Below are positions 23,703 through 32,030 of a stretch of DNA of 64,000 nt, in pieces. Source of the DNA: Methanobrevibacter sp. YE315. Lineage in GTDB: Archaea; Methanobacteriota; Methanobacteria; Methanobacteriales; Methanobacteriaceae. The stretch lies in assembly GCF_001548675.1 (NCBI RefSeq), contig NZ_CP010834.1, forward strand, positions 248,001 to 312,000, written 5' to 3'. Within the stretch, counting starts at the first letter, position 1. Each line of letters begins with the position of its first letter. Made by a program: the position numbers and the translations under genes. Below the pieces are notes generated by a model that had not been told where the DNA came from, ran no database searches, and saw only the letters and a list, made by a program, of their open reading frames with translations.

Positions 23703-24015
23703 AAGACATAAGTTTCAAGTGTAACTTTTTCCTTATAACTTCTTATTTAAGAGGTGCATTTCAAGTGTAACTTTTTTCTTCTAAGTTATAATTCAAAAAT
23801 CAAGAGGTGCATTTCAAGTGTAACTTCTAACTTATAATCAAAATCGGTGTAAAAAATATATTGCTTATAAGTTATACTAAGAAAAAATCCATGTAAAAAA
23901 TACATTACTTATAAGTTATACATAAGAAAATTCATGTAAGAAATATTTTACTTATAAGTTATACATAAGAAAAATAGTGTAATAAATATGTTACTTTTAA
24001 AGTATTACATGATTT
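23703..24015. repeat. Candidate replication origin: mini-ORB-like elements and AT-rich unit array
   Basis: Seven units of about 43-53 bases fill this gap between genes. The first three each carry TTTCAAGTGTAAC (23713-23725, 23759-23771, 23812-23824), whose complement differs by one base from the Methanothermobacter mini-ORB TTTACACTTGAAA; the last two of these are preceded by AAGAGGTGCA. The next four start with variants of GTGTAAAAAAT (about 23847, 23891, 23934, 23977). Six of the seven units, all but the last, contain TATAACTT, AAGTTATA or the close variant AACTTATAA, and the later ones are nearly pure A/T, suitable for unwinding. An orc1/cdc6 gene lies 3.1 kb away. Function as an origin is inferred, not shown. 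Confidence 0.65.
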
Positions 24016-24045
24016 CAAAATTTTAAAAAAAGAAAAAAAATAGAA

Positions 24046-25188
24046 TCATAAATATGATTCTGCGATGGATGATACACCAGCACCAGCATCTTCAATTACG
24101 CCTAAACCTTTTAAGGTCATACCAATAGCGGCAAAGGTTTGAGTTAATTCTTTGTAGGAGATATTTCCCATGTGTCCGATTCTGAAAATATTTCCTTTCA
24201 AGTGGTCTTGTCCACCAGCCAATTCTACACCATACTTATCACGGGTAGTACCTCTGAATTCAGCATCAGTAATTCCTTCAGGCATTTTAACCGCAGTTAC
24301 AGTAGCGGAAGACACTGCTTCATCAGCAAATAATTCTAAACCTAATGCTTTAACTGCATCTACACTAGCTTTAGCTGCTTTGTGGTGACGTGCAACCCTG
24401 TTTTCAAGTCCTTCTTCCATAACCATTTTCAATGCTTCGTTCATTGCATAGGTAAGTGAAACGGATGGAGTGTATGGAGTTTCAGGTGGGACTTTGTCTC
24501 CACTTTTTCTTACAGCTTTCATGTCTAAATAGTAGGTATTGGTTTCTACTTTATCGACTGCAGCCCAAGCGTCATCGCTTAAGGTAATAGCAGCCATTCC
24601 AGGAGGTGCTGCTAAACATTTTTGAGATCCGGTAAGACAGACATCAATGCCGAATTTTTCAACGTCTACATAATCCCCTCCAAGGGATGATACGGTATCT
24701 ACAATGTATAATGCATCGTAGTTTTTCATTACTTTACCGATTTCTTCAATAGGTGCAGCTACACCAGTGGAAGTTTCATTGTGGATTACACTAACTGCTT
24801 TAATATCTTCATCAGCTTCTAATGCTTCTTCAATTGCTTCAGGTGTTACAGCAGTTCCCCATTCGACTGCTAGCTCTTTGGATTCGATTCCATGAGTCTG
24901 AGCTATTTTCATGAAACGTTCTCCGAATTTTCCACCTACAACATTCAACATTTTTTCTCCAGGTGCTACAGTATTTGCAATACCTGCTTCCATTGCAGCA
25001 GTTCCAGATCCAGTTAATAAATAAGAATTATTTGGAGTTTGGAAAACTTTACTCATTAATTCAGTAGTTTCAGTTAAAATTTCACCATATTTAGCGCTTC
25101 TATGATTTACAACAGCTTTAGACATTGCATTAAGCACTCTAGGGTCCACAGTTGTTGGTCCAGGAAGCATTAATAAAATATCATTCAT
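24046..25188 (-). CDS. Class V aminotransferase (alanine-glyoxylate / serine-pyruvate type)
   Basis: A protein of 380 residues. MLPGPTTVDPRVLNAM at the start, LTGSGTAAMEA near 58, VDTVSSLGG near 163 and the PLP lysine K190 in TGSQKCLAAPPG are the family's marks; RIGHMGN near the end binds the carboxylate side. Methanogen members have been reported as broad-specificity aspartate or phosphoserine-related aminotransferases, so the exact substrate is open. A GGAGG ribosome binding site lies 7 bases before the ATG, and a TATA-like AATATATAAAAAG lies near 25259 on the minus strand. Confidence 0.9.
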   Translation of the reverse strand: MNDILLMLPGPTTVDPRVLNAMSKAVVNHRSAKYGEILTETTELMSKVFQTPNNSYLLTGSGTAAMEAGIANTVAPGEKMLNVVGGKFGERFMKIAQTHGIESKELAVEWGTAVTPEAIEEALEADEDIKAVSVIHNETSTGVAAPIEEIGKVMKNYDALYIVDTVSSLGGDYVDVEKFGIDVCLTGSQKCLAAPPGMAAITLSDDAWAAVDKVETNTYYLDMKAVRKSGDKVPPETPYTPSVSLTYAMNEALKMVMEEGLENRVARHHKAAKASVDAVKALGLELFADEAVSSATVTAVKMPEGITDAEFRGTTRDKYGVELAGGQDHLKGNIFRIGHMGNISYKELTQTFAAIGMTLKGLGVIEDAGAGVSSIAESYL

Positions 25189-25515
25189 TAAATTTCCTCC
25201 ATATTGAAAAGATTTAGCATTTCTAAACCTAATTTAATATTTATTTTACTACTTTTTATATATTATTATCGGAAAATCTTTTGCCGGTGAAAATAAAGAG
25301 TTCTGGGAGAGATTTTCTGCTGAAAATTCCCCTTAAAATATAATTTCATTAGTTATTTTCAATTAGAACAGTTTCAGCATGTTTTTCAGTGGTGTAAGTC
25401 AATATAATCCTATTTGAATTACTGATATTGAATAACTGTTAATAAAAAATTCAAAATCAGGGAAGGTTTTCTCATTAATTTAATTTATATAGGAATTTGT
25501 ACAATATTATTAATT
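25189..25515. other. Intergenic region with divergent promoters
   Basis: On the minus strand a TATA-like AATATATAAAAAG (about 25253-25266) serves the aminotransferase gene. On the plus strand TTTATATAG at 25485-25493 is about 25 bases before the next ATG. No gene is seen between them. Confidence 0.5.
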
Positions 25516-26184
25516 ATGGAATTCAGCGGTGAGGAATTAACATTTAAGCGTATATTTAATTATATTTTTGGCTTATTTTTAATCACGTTAGGTGTTGCTT
25601 TTTCAATTAAATCTGGGCTTGGCTCAACGCCTGTTGCATCAATTCCTTATGCTTTGAATCTGATATTGAATGTGGATTTGGGAATTACAACATTCATGTT
25701 TCAAATATTTTTGGTTTGCCTTGAATTAGCCCTTTTAAGAAATAATTTCAAAAGAAAACATTTCCTGCAGGTAGCGGTAAGTCTTATTTTCGGGGTATTC
25801 ACAAGCTTTTCAATTTCTCTAGTGAGTTTCGTACCTCCCGCCGGTAATATCTGGGTTGCTTTTTTATTGTGCATAATTTCCGTATTTCTGATAGCATTGG
25901 GCATATTTTTCTATGTCCCGACCAATATTGTTCCAGTATCCGTTGAAGGGGCGATACAAGCTATTGCAATCGTAACCGACAATCCGTTTCCTAAAATAAA
26001 AATATATTTTGATGTTACTGTTGTGTTGTCCTCCCTGATTTTGAGTTTGGTTTTTCTTGGAAACTTTGGAAGCGTGGGAATTGGAACAGTAATCGGTGCG
26101 GTATTTATCGGTTATGTAGTTAAATTGATTCATAAGTTAAATAAGATGTTGACAGGGGAGGACGTTGACTTAAAAAAGATGTGA
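25516..26184 (+). CDS. YczE/YitT-like integral membrane protein
   Basis: A protein of 222 residues with five to six membrane segments. The start FNYIFGLFLITLGVAFSIKSGLGSTPVASIPYALN is the hallmark of the YczE family (COG2364): G-L-G-x-x-P near the end of the first helix. Function is unknown; members are thought to be transporters. No ribosome binding site is visible, and the TATA box at 25485 sits about 27 bases upstream, so the message is probably leaderless. Confidence 0.82.
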   Translation: MEFSGEELTFKRIFNYIFGLFLITLGVAFSIKSGLGSTPVASIPYALNLILNVDLGITTFMFQIFLVCLELALLRNNFKRKHFLQVAVSLIFGVFTSFSISLVSFVPPAGNIWVAFLLCIISVFLIALGIFFYVPTNIVPVSVEGAIQAIAIVTDNPFPKIKIYFDVTVVLSSLILSLVFLGNFGSVGIGTVIGAVFIGYVVKLIHKLNKMLTGEDVDLKKM

Positions 26185-26385
26185 TTTCAATATATGGATT
26201 CATTTTTGTCCCGTTTAAATTCATCGAAATCATTTTCTATTCATAATATTCCATCTAATTTTTTGTTAAATCATTTCTAAATGTTTTTTCTTATAAATAA
26301 GTTTAGTTTCACAGTTCCAAATCATTTTTTAATACAAAATTATTAATAAATTAAAGGATAAAACTATAATCAGTGAGGTTTAAAT

Positions 26386-27105
26386 ATGGAATTTGGACTT
26401 TGGGAAAAATATTATATGGAAATACTTGATGATTTTGGGTTTTCAAGAAGCGGCGATGAGGAATCAGCAAAATTATTGGATGAAATTTTGTCAACTGAAG
26501 GTTGCCTTACATTGGATGATTTATCACAAATTGTTGGCTTTTCAGATAAGTTTATTGTATTCGGTGCAGGACCATCCCTCAAAGAGCACATTATAATGTT
26601 AAAAGAGGATTATGACTTAAAAAATTATGTTTTAGTCTCAGCAGATGGTGCAACAACCGCATTAATCGAAGAAAGACTGTCTCCTGATATTGTGGCCACT
26701 GATTTGGATGGCAATATTGACGATATACTTCTGGCAAATATAAGGGGGGCAAACATTGTAATTCATGCTCATGGAGACAATATTGATAAGATTGCTTCTT
26801 TAACATCATTTTTCAATAATGTGCTTGGAACAACACAGGCGCAACCAGTAGGAAACCTCTACAACTTTGGAGGATTCACAGATGGGGATAGGGCGCTATT
26901 TTTGGCAGTCGCCTTAGGAGCATCCGAAATCACACTGGCAGGAATGGATTTCGGGGATATCGTAACCCAATATTCAAGACCTAACTTGCCTGTTAAAACC
27001 GCAGAGGCAGATGATTTTAAGAAGAAAAAATTAATGTATGCTGAAAAGTTCACTAACTGGATAAAAGAAAACGAACCGGTTGAAATAATCAATTTATTGG
27101 AATAA
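26386..27105 (+). CDS. mptE: 6-hydroxymethyl-7,8-dihydropterin pyrophosphokinase MptE
   Basis: A protein of 239 residues with DUF115 blocks: FIVFGAGPSLKEHI near residue 57, YVLVSADGATTALIEERLSPDIVATDLDG from about 84, IVIHAHGDN near 125 and LAGMDFGD. MptE transfers pyrophosphate from ATP to 6-hydroxymethyl-dihydropterin, a step towards tetrahydromethanopterin, the C1 carrier of methanogenesis. A GTGAGG ribosome binding site precedes the ATG. The orc1/cdc6 gene follows after 36 bases. Confidence 0.92.
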   Translation: MEFGLWEKYYMEILDDFGFSRSGDEESAKLLDEILSTEGCLTLDDLSQIVGFSDKFIVFGAGPSLKEHIIMLKEDYDLKNYVLVSADGATTALIEERLSPDIVATDLDGNIDDILLANIRGANIVIHAHGDNIDKIASLTSFFNNVLGTTQAQPVGNLYNFGGFTDGDRALFLAVALGASEITLAGMDFGDIVTQYSRPNLPVKTAEADDFKKKKLMYAEKFTNWIKENEPVEIINLLE

Positions 27106-27141
27106 TAACAATTTTATAATAGTTTAAATAAAGTGGATAAC

Positions 27142-28251
27142 ATGGGAATTGAAGATATTTTAATGTATGATGAAAGTCTTTTTCAAAATATAAATGCTTT
27201 TGATCCGGATTATGTACCTCCAAACTATAATTTTAGAGATACACAAATGGAAGCTATGGCAATGTCCATAAGGCCGGCTATGAGAGGCGGTCAACCTTCA
27301 AACGCAATTGTTTTAGGTTCACCTGCTACAGGAAAAACAACAGCAATTAAGAAAGTTTTTGAGCTTGTTGAAAAGAATACTGAAAAGGTAGTTTGCGTTT
27401 ATATTAATTGCCAAATCCACACTACCCGTTTTGGAATATTCTCACAAATATTTAAAAAGATGTTTGGACATCTCCCACCAGAAACCGGAGTTCCATTTTC
27501 CAGAATCTATGACCAAATCATGCAAAATCTTCAAAAAAATGAAAAATCACTTGTCATCGCATTGGATGATGTCAATTATCTATTCCAATCTAACAATGCT
27601 AATAAAATATTTTATGACATGTTGAGGGCATATGAATTATATCCAGGTGTCAGGACATCTATTTTTGCAATATTGTCCGATTTGGAATTTAAATATGCTT
27701 TTGACAAGAATGTAAATACCGTATTTATTCCTCAAGAAATAAACTTCCCGCTTTACACCTACTCAGAAATTGAAGATATCTTAAGAGATAGGGTAAAAGC
27801 AGGATTTTTCCCAGGTGTGCTAAGCGATGACATTTTAGAGCAGGTTGCAATGTATACTCATGAAAATGGCGATTTACGTATTGGCATTAATCTTTTAAAA
27901 TCATGCGGCAATATTGCAGAAGCTTCAGCAAGCCGTGAAATCACTCAAGAACATTTTGATGAAGCCGTTGACTCATTAGTTTCCATTAATGTCAGTGAAA
28001 CATTAAGTTTGTTAAGTGATGTCGAAAGGGATCTCTTAAAAATGATTGTTGATTGGGATGGAGTTTGTAAGGCTGGTGAATTGGCTGAAATGTTTAAAGA
28101 AAAAACAAACTCCAGTTATGCTTCTTTTAATAGGACATTGGATAAACTTGAATTTGTAAGGCTTATTGATACCAAATTTACAGGAAAAGGGGTTAGGGGA
28201 AATTCCCGTGAAATTATATTGCGTTTTAACCCCGATGAATACAACATCTAA
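27142..28251 (+). CDS. cdc6: Orc1/Cdc6-type replication initiator
   Basis: A protein of 369 residues with the AAA+ and winged-helix layout of archaeal Orc1/Cdc6. Walker A GSPATGKTT is at 59-67; Walker B reads ALDDVNYLF with D143 and D144, where most family members have D-E. EDILRDRVKAGF and GDLRIGINLLKSCG are the lid region. The C-terminal 90 residues (LLSDVERDLLKMIVDW ... FVRLIDTKFTGKGVRGNSREI) form the DNA-binding winged helix. The ATG at 27142 is chosen because TTTATAAT at 27113 lies about 25 bases upstream; a GTG at 27133 is possible. It is a likely binder of the repeat array at 23.7 kb. Confidence 0.92.
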   Translation: MGIEDILMYDESLFQNINAFDPDYVPPNYNFRDTQMEAMAMSIRPAMRGGQPSNAIVLGSPATGKTTAIKKVFELVEKNTEKVVCVYINCQIHTTRFGIFSQIFKKMFGHLPPETGVPFSRIYDQIMQNLQKNEKSLVIALDDVNYLFQSNNANKIFYDMLRAYELYPGVRTSIFAILSDLEFKYAFDKNVNTVFIPQEINFPLYTYSEIEDILRDRVKAGFFPGVLSDDILEQVAMYTHENGDLRIGINLLKSCGNIAEASASREITQEHFDEAVDSLVSINVSETLSLLSDVERDLLKMIVDWDGVCKAGELAEMFKEKTNSSYASFNRTLDKLEFVRLIDTKFTGKGVRGNSREIILRFNPDEYNI

Positions 28252-28282
28252 TTTTTCCTGTGGGGGAAATTAGTTTCTGTTA

Positions 28283-28321
28283 ACATTAGATTTTTTGCAT
28301 GGTAAGCCTGCAATCTAATGT
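28283..28321 (+). other. Extended stem-loop after orc1/cdc6
   Basis: ACATTAGATT (28283-28292) pairs perfectly with AATCTAATGT (28312-28321). Inside, GCA pairs with TGC and GG with CC around a TAAG loop, with a small T bulge. It lies 31 bases after the cdc6 stop. It may end the transcript or be a structured RNA. Confidence 0.45.
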
Positions 28322-28354
28322 GTAGCAGTAAGGGTTTGGTATTCAAAATCAAAT

Positions 28355-28380
28355 AAATCCATTATATGATGTATGGATTT
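28355..28380. terminator. Hairpin at the end of the small minus-strand gene
   Basis: AAATCCAT (28355-28362) pairs exactly with ATGGATTT (28373-28380); the stop codon of the minus-strand gene lies within it. Confidence 0.4.
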
Positions 28381-28541
28381 TGAGCAGCTACAACAGAAAT
28401 AACAGATAAAAGTAACGCTGCTATAACTGCAAGCATTACCATGCAAGATTGAATATCTAAATTGCTGTACATAATTTCGTCTTTTATACTACTTCTTTTC
28501 CTTAAATCTACTTGTATTGTGGTGTCATTATTTCCGAACAT
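28362..28541 (-). CDS. Small single-span membrane protein
   Basis: A protein of 59 residues from the ATG at 28541 (MFGNNDTTIQVDLRKRSS), behind a GTGATT ribosome binding site. The N-terminal half is polar and the C-terminal half is a membrane segment (MVMLAVIAALLLSVISVVAA). A longer frame from 28631 would overlap the divergent archease gene and is not preferred. No family is recognised. Confidence 0.5.
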   Translation of the reverse strand: MFGNNDTTIQVDLRKRSSIKDEIMYSNLDIQSCMVMLAVIAALLLSVISVVAAQNPYII

Positions 28542-28629
28542 TTTAATCACTATATTTAAAATTGTTAAAAGACTAATATAAAAAAAGAGTAAGAGAGCAT
28601 TTGAAAAGTAATATTTTTGAGGTAAATTC

Positions 28630-29043
28630 ATGAAAAAATTCGAATATTTTGAAGTAACTGCAGATATAGGCTTTAAAGCTTATGGAAAAAACTTAAATGA
28701 AGCTTTTGAAAATGCAGGATTGGCTATTTTTAATATAATATCAAACACGGATGATATTGATGCTACAGATGAAATATCATTTGAAATAACCTCAGAAGAT
28801 AAAGTTTCATTGCTTTATGACTTTCTTGAAGAACTTCTATTTTACCATGAAGTTGAATTCATGTTGTTTTCGGAGTTTCATGTTGAAATCGATGAAGGTT
28901 TGCATCTCAAGGCCACAATAAGAGGGGAAGGGATAGATTGGGACAAGCATGAAAGAAAAACAGAAATCAAAGCAATAACCTTCCATAAAATGAACATAAA
29001 ACAGAACAGCCATGTGGAACTTCAGGCCATAGTTGATTTATAA
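28630..29043 (+). CDS. Archease
   Basis: A protein of 137 residues, the usual size. The start FEYFEVTADIGFKAYGKNLNEAFENAGLAIF, the middle LLYDFLEELLFYHEVEFM and the end IKAITFHKMNI are family signatures, with the acidic metal site D12 in the ADIG motif. Archease activates RtcB by speeding its guanylylation during tRNA splicing and RNA repair. GAGGT at 28619 precedes the ATG. The rtcB gene lies 0.4 kb downstream on the same strand. Confidence 0.94.
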   Translation: MKKFEYFEVTADIGFKAYGKNLNEAFENAGLAIFNIISNTDDIDATDEISFEITSEDKVSLLYDFLEELLFYHEVEFMLFSEFHVEIDEGLHLKATIRGEGIDWDKHERKTEIKAITFHKMNIKQNSHVELQAIVDL

Positions 29044-29077
29044 ACTTATATATAATATATAATACATACATTTTATT

Positions 29078-29398
29078 ATGAAAAGAACTAGGACCGTATC
29101 AAGAACTTTTGAAATGATAATGGGAATTATAGGATCAGTAATCGGAATATTTTCAGGTTCTTTTTTAATATTTTTAGAACATTTTGGACAGATACACACT
29201 CCTTTTTTAGGTTTAGTGGCTATTATGGCTTCCCTTTTAGGAATAGTATCCAGTTATTATGTTAGAACAAAACCGGATGTTGCAGGTGTTGGTTTTATAG
29301 TTGCAACCATGTTTGTCATTGTTGGATCTGCATACATTAACGTGTTGAGTGCAATATTTTTGCTTATTGCAGGAATATCCGCTTTATTTAGAAAATGA
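29078..29398 (+). CDS. DUF4064-like four-helix membrane protein
   Basis: A protein of 106 residues with four hydrophobic helices (MIMGIIGSVIGIFSGSFLIF, GLVAIMASLLGIVSSYYV, GVGFIVATMFVIVGSAYI, LSAIFLLIAGISALF). This layout and the T-R-x-x-E-x-x-x-G-I-I-G start resemble DUF4064. It lies between archease and rtcB with the same strand. A TATA-like TATATAATAC about 25 bases upstream suggests its own leaderless promoter. Function unknown. Confidence 0.72.
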   Translation: MKRTRTVSRTFEMIMGIIGSVIGIFSGSFLIFLEHFGQIHTPFLGLVAIMASLLGIVSSYYVRTKPDVAGVGFIVATMFVIVGSAYINVLSAIFLLIAGISALFRK

Positions 29399-29486
29399 AT
29401 AATTTTTTTTAATCTTTCTAATTTTTACCAAAACCTTATTAAAACACCATTAATAAATACTAATACATAATAATTTTGTGATTTTT

Positions 29487-30935
29487 ATGAGTATTAAAGA
29501 TGAAATTAAAAAAGTTAGAGATAATGTTTATGAGATTCCAGGATCTTTCAATAAGAAAATGAGAGCTTCTGGAAGGCTTTATATAGCTGATGAATATATT
29601 GATGAATTGGAAGATGGGGCTGTTGAGCAAATTGTCAATGTGGCTTGTCTTCCGGGCGTTCAAAGATACTCAATCGGACTTCCCGACATTCACTTTGGGT
29701 ACGGATTCCCAATAGGTGGTGTTGCTGCATTCGCACTAAGAAACGGTATCGTATCACCGGGGGGAGTCGGATTTGATATTAACTGTGGAGTCAGATTGAT
29801 TAAATCTAATTTGACACTTGAAGATATTGAAGGCAAATTGGATGAGCTTACAGAAAAACTGTTTAAAAATATCCCTTCAGGTGTTGGAAGCAAAGGTAAA
29901 ATAAAGCTTAAAGAAAATGAAATCAACGATGTGCTTGATTATGGTGCTGAATGGGCTGTTGAAAACGGTTACGGTTGGAGTGAAGATCTGGAAGTTTTAG
30001 AAGAAAACGGAAGAATGGTTGACGCTGACTCAAGCATAGTATCTGATAAAGCTAAAAAAAGAGGAATTCCTCAATTAGGCTCACTTGGTTCCGGAAATCA
30101 CTTTTTGGAAGTTCAAATTGTTGATGAAATTTACAATGAAGAAGTGGCGGAAGTATTTGGGCTTGAAAAGGGAATGATTGTTATTATGATTCATTCAGGC
30201 TCTAGAGGATGCGGTCACCAGATATGCTCTGATTATTTGAGGGTGATGGATAAGGCTTATAAAAAATACAAAATTAACATTGATGACAGGCAGTTAGCAT
30301 GTGCTCCACTTGATTCTAAAGAAGCTCAAAATTATATACAGGCGATGGCGGCAGCTGCTAATTATGCATGGGCAAACAGACAAATGATGACCCATTGGGT
30401 TCGTGAAACCTTTGAGGAAGTTTTAGGAAAATCCGCAAAGGACATGGAAATGAATATTGTTTATGATGTGGCCCATAATATTGCAAAAATGGAAACTCAT
30501 AAAATCTTTAATCGCGAAGAGGAAGTTTTAGTTCACAGAAAAGGTGCAACACGCGCATTCGGACCTGGAAGGGAAGAAGTACCTGAAAAATACAGGGCCG
30601 TAGGACAGCCTGTCCTGATTCCAGGAACAATGGGAACAGCTTCATACGTATTGCATGGAACAGATGTTGCAATGGAAGAGACCTTCGGTTCAACCGCTCA
30701 CGGTGCAGGAAGGGTATTGTCAAGATCTAAAGCCAAAAAGCAATATGATGCAGACAAGATTACAGACGAATTGGCATCAAAAGGCATTAAAATCAAAGCC
30801 ACAAGCAAACATGTCATTGAAGAGGAAGCTCCTGGCGCTTATAAGGATGTTGACAGTGTAGTCAGAGTATCCGATTCAACAGGCATCGCAAAACTAGTTG
30901 CTAAAGTCAAACCATTATCTGTTTGTAAAGGATGA
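29487..30935 (+). CDS. rtcB: RNA-splicing ligase RtcB
   Basis: A protein of 482 residues without an intein. Metal and catalytic residues of RtcB are in place: D97 and C100 in GFDINCG, the His in GSGNHFLE, the His in [11 protein letters not shown], the His in VYDVAHNIA, and the guanylylated His region [12 protein letters not shown]. It joins 2',3'-cyclic phosphate or 3'-phosphate RNA ends to 5'-OH ends, using GTP and Mn, in tRNA splicing. The ATG at 29487 follows GTGAT at 29478; an upstream TTG is less likely. The phosphorylase gene starts 4 bases after the stop. Confidence 0.97.
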   Translation: MSIKDEIKKVRDNVYEIPGSFNKKMRASGRLYIADEYIDELEDGAVEQIVNVACLPGVQRYSIGLPDIHFGYGFPIGGVAAFALRNGIVSPGGVGFDINCGVRLIKSNLTLEDIEGKLDELTEKLFKNIPSGVGSKGKIKLKENEINDVLDYGAEWAVENGYGWSEDLEVLEENGRMVDADSSIVSDKAKKRGIPQLGSLGSGNHFLEVQIVDEIYNEEVAEVFGLEKGMIVIMIHSGSRGCGHQICSDYLRVMDKAYKKYKINIDDRQLACAPLDSKEAQNYIQAMAAAANYAWANRQMMTHWVRETFEEVLGKSAKDMEMNIVYDVAHNIAKMETHKIFNREEEVLVHRKGATRAFGPGREEVPEKYRAVGQPVLIPGTMGTASYVLHGTDVAMEETFGSTAHGAGRVLSRSKAKKQYDADKITDELASKGIKIKATSKHVIEEEAPGAYKDVDSVVRVSDSTGIAKLVAKVKPLSVCKG

Positions 30936-30939
30936 TTGC

Positions 30940-31695
30940 ATGATTGGCATAATTGGCGGCAGCGGTGTCTATGAAATCACTCAAAAGGCGGATTCATGCA
31001 CTAAAAAATTAGTCAAAACTGATTATGGGGATGTTGAAATCTCAATTTTAGATATATGTTCTAAAAAAGTTGCTTTTATACCTAGACATGCTCAAGGCCA
31101 TTCAATCCCGCCGCATAAAATCAATTTCAGAGCTAATATTGATGCTTTGAAAAATGTGGGCGTTACAAAGATTATAGCGACCAATTCAGTTGGCTCCATG
31201 AATGAAGAAATGCCTCCGGGATCATTTGTTGTTCCTGATGACTTTCTTGATTTCTCACAGAATAGGGCTAAAACATTTTTTGAGGATAAAGTCGTTCATA
31301 TTGATGTAACCGAACCGTATTGTCCGAATTTAAGAGATGTTCTGGCCATTTCCGGTGATGTAATCCTGGGCGGAACTTATGTATGTACAGAAGGTCCAAG
31401 ATTTGAAACTCCCGCCGAGATAAAAATGTTCAAGATGCTTGGAGGGGACCTTGTCGGGATGACCGGACTTCCTGAAGTTACCCTGGCACGTGAAAGGGAA
31501 ATGTGTTATAATTCAATATGCATAGTCTCTAATTATGCATCAGGGATTTCTGAAAATGCCTTGACAATTGATGAAGTTTTTGAAATAGTTTCACAAAAGG
31601 AAGTTGAGCTGCTTGAGTTAATATATAATTTTATAAAAAACATTGATGAAAAAGATTGTAGCTGCCATCATGCGTTGGATGGTGCTGAAGTATAG
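30940..31695 (+). CDS. S-methyl-5'-thioadenosine/thioinosine phosphorylase family
   Basis: A protein of 251 residues beginning IGIIGGSGVYEI. Family blocks: PRHAQGHSIPPHKINFRANI, TNSVGSMNEEMPPGSFVVPDDFLDFS, GTYVCTEGPRFETPAEI and GMTGLPEVTLARE. In the base-recognition segment the sequence is SNYASGIS, with Asn where adenosine-type MTA phosphorylases have Asp, which points to a 6-oxopurine substrate such as methylthioinosine, as known for the Methanocaldococcus enzyme. The last residues contain CSCHH, an unusual tail. AAAGGATGA, shared with the end of rtcB, serves as ribosome binding site for the ATG at 30940. Confidence 0.88.
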   Translation: MIGIIGGSGVYEITQKADSCTKKLVKTDYGDVEISILDICSKKVAFIPRHAQGHSIPPHKINFRANIDALKNVGVTKIIATNSVGSMNEEMPPGSFVVPDDFLDFSQNRAKTFFEDKVVHIDVTEPYCPNLRDVLAISGDVILGGTYVCTEGPRFETPAEIKMFKMLGGDLVGMTGLPEVTLAREREMCYNSICIVSNYASGISENALTIDEVFEIVSQKEVELLELIYNFIKNIDEKDCSCHHALDGAEV

Positions 31696-31709
31696 TTTGA
31701 GGGATAAAA

Positions 31710-32030
31710 ATGCGTTTGGCTGTAGTTTCATCAGATGGTGAAAATGTGGATTTGCACCTTGGTAAGGGAAAATCAGTATATGTATATGATTATGATGATG
31801 AATTAAGTTTTGTTGAAAAGAGGGAAGTCGAGATAGCTGAAGATGCAAAACATCAGGGTGGCAAAGTTATCAAAGCTTGTGGGGACTGTGATGTTTTAAT
31901 TGCTGTTCAATATGGATTCAAATCGAAAATTAAAGCAGAAGATGCGGGTATTAGGCTTGTTATGGATGAAGGTCCGATTGATGAAGTCTTGCAAAGATAT
32001 ATTAATCATTATAATTTTATGAATAATTGA
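31710..32030 (+). CDS. NifX/NifB-C-like iron-molybdenum cofactor family protein
   Basis: A protein of 106 residues: MRLAVVSSDGENVDLHLGKGKSVYVYD, then CGDCDVLIAVQYGFKSKIKAEDAGIRLVMDEG. This is the Nitro_FeMo-Co (NifX) fold, with a conserved H-L-G motif after the first strand and a CGDCD cysteine pair. Members bind iron-sulfur or FeMo cofactor precursors; many methanogens carry stand-alone copies unrelated to nitrogen fixation. No nif genes are near. TTGAGGGA precedes the ATG; it follows the phosphorylase by 14 bases. Confidence 0.85.
   Translation: MRLAVVSSDGENVDLHLGKGKSVYVYDYDDELSFVEKREVEIAEDAKHQGGKVIKACGDCDVLIAVQYGFKSKIKAEDAGIRLVMDEGPIDEVLQRYINHYNFMNN

Noticed and set aside
23703-24015. Possible CRISPR array
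   Set aside because: Units share sequence along most of their length, there are no unique spacers of constant size, the repeats are degenerate and change form half way, and no cas gene is near. An origin-like array fits better.
29690-29926. Antisense frame in rtcB
   Set aside because: The plus strand holds intact, conserved RtcB motifs throughout.
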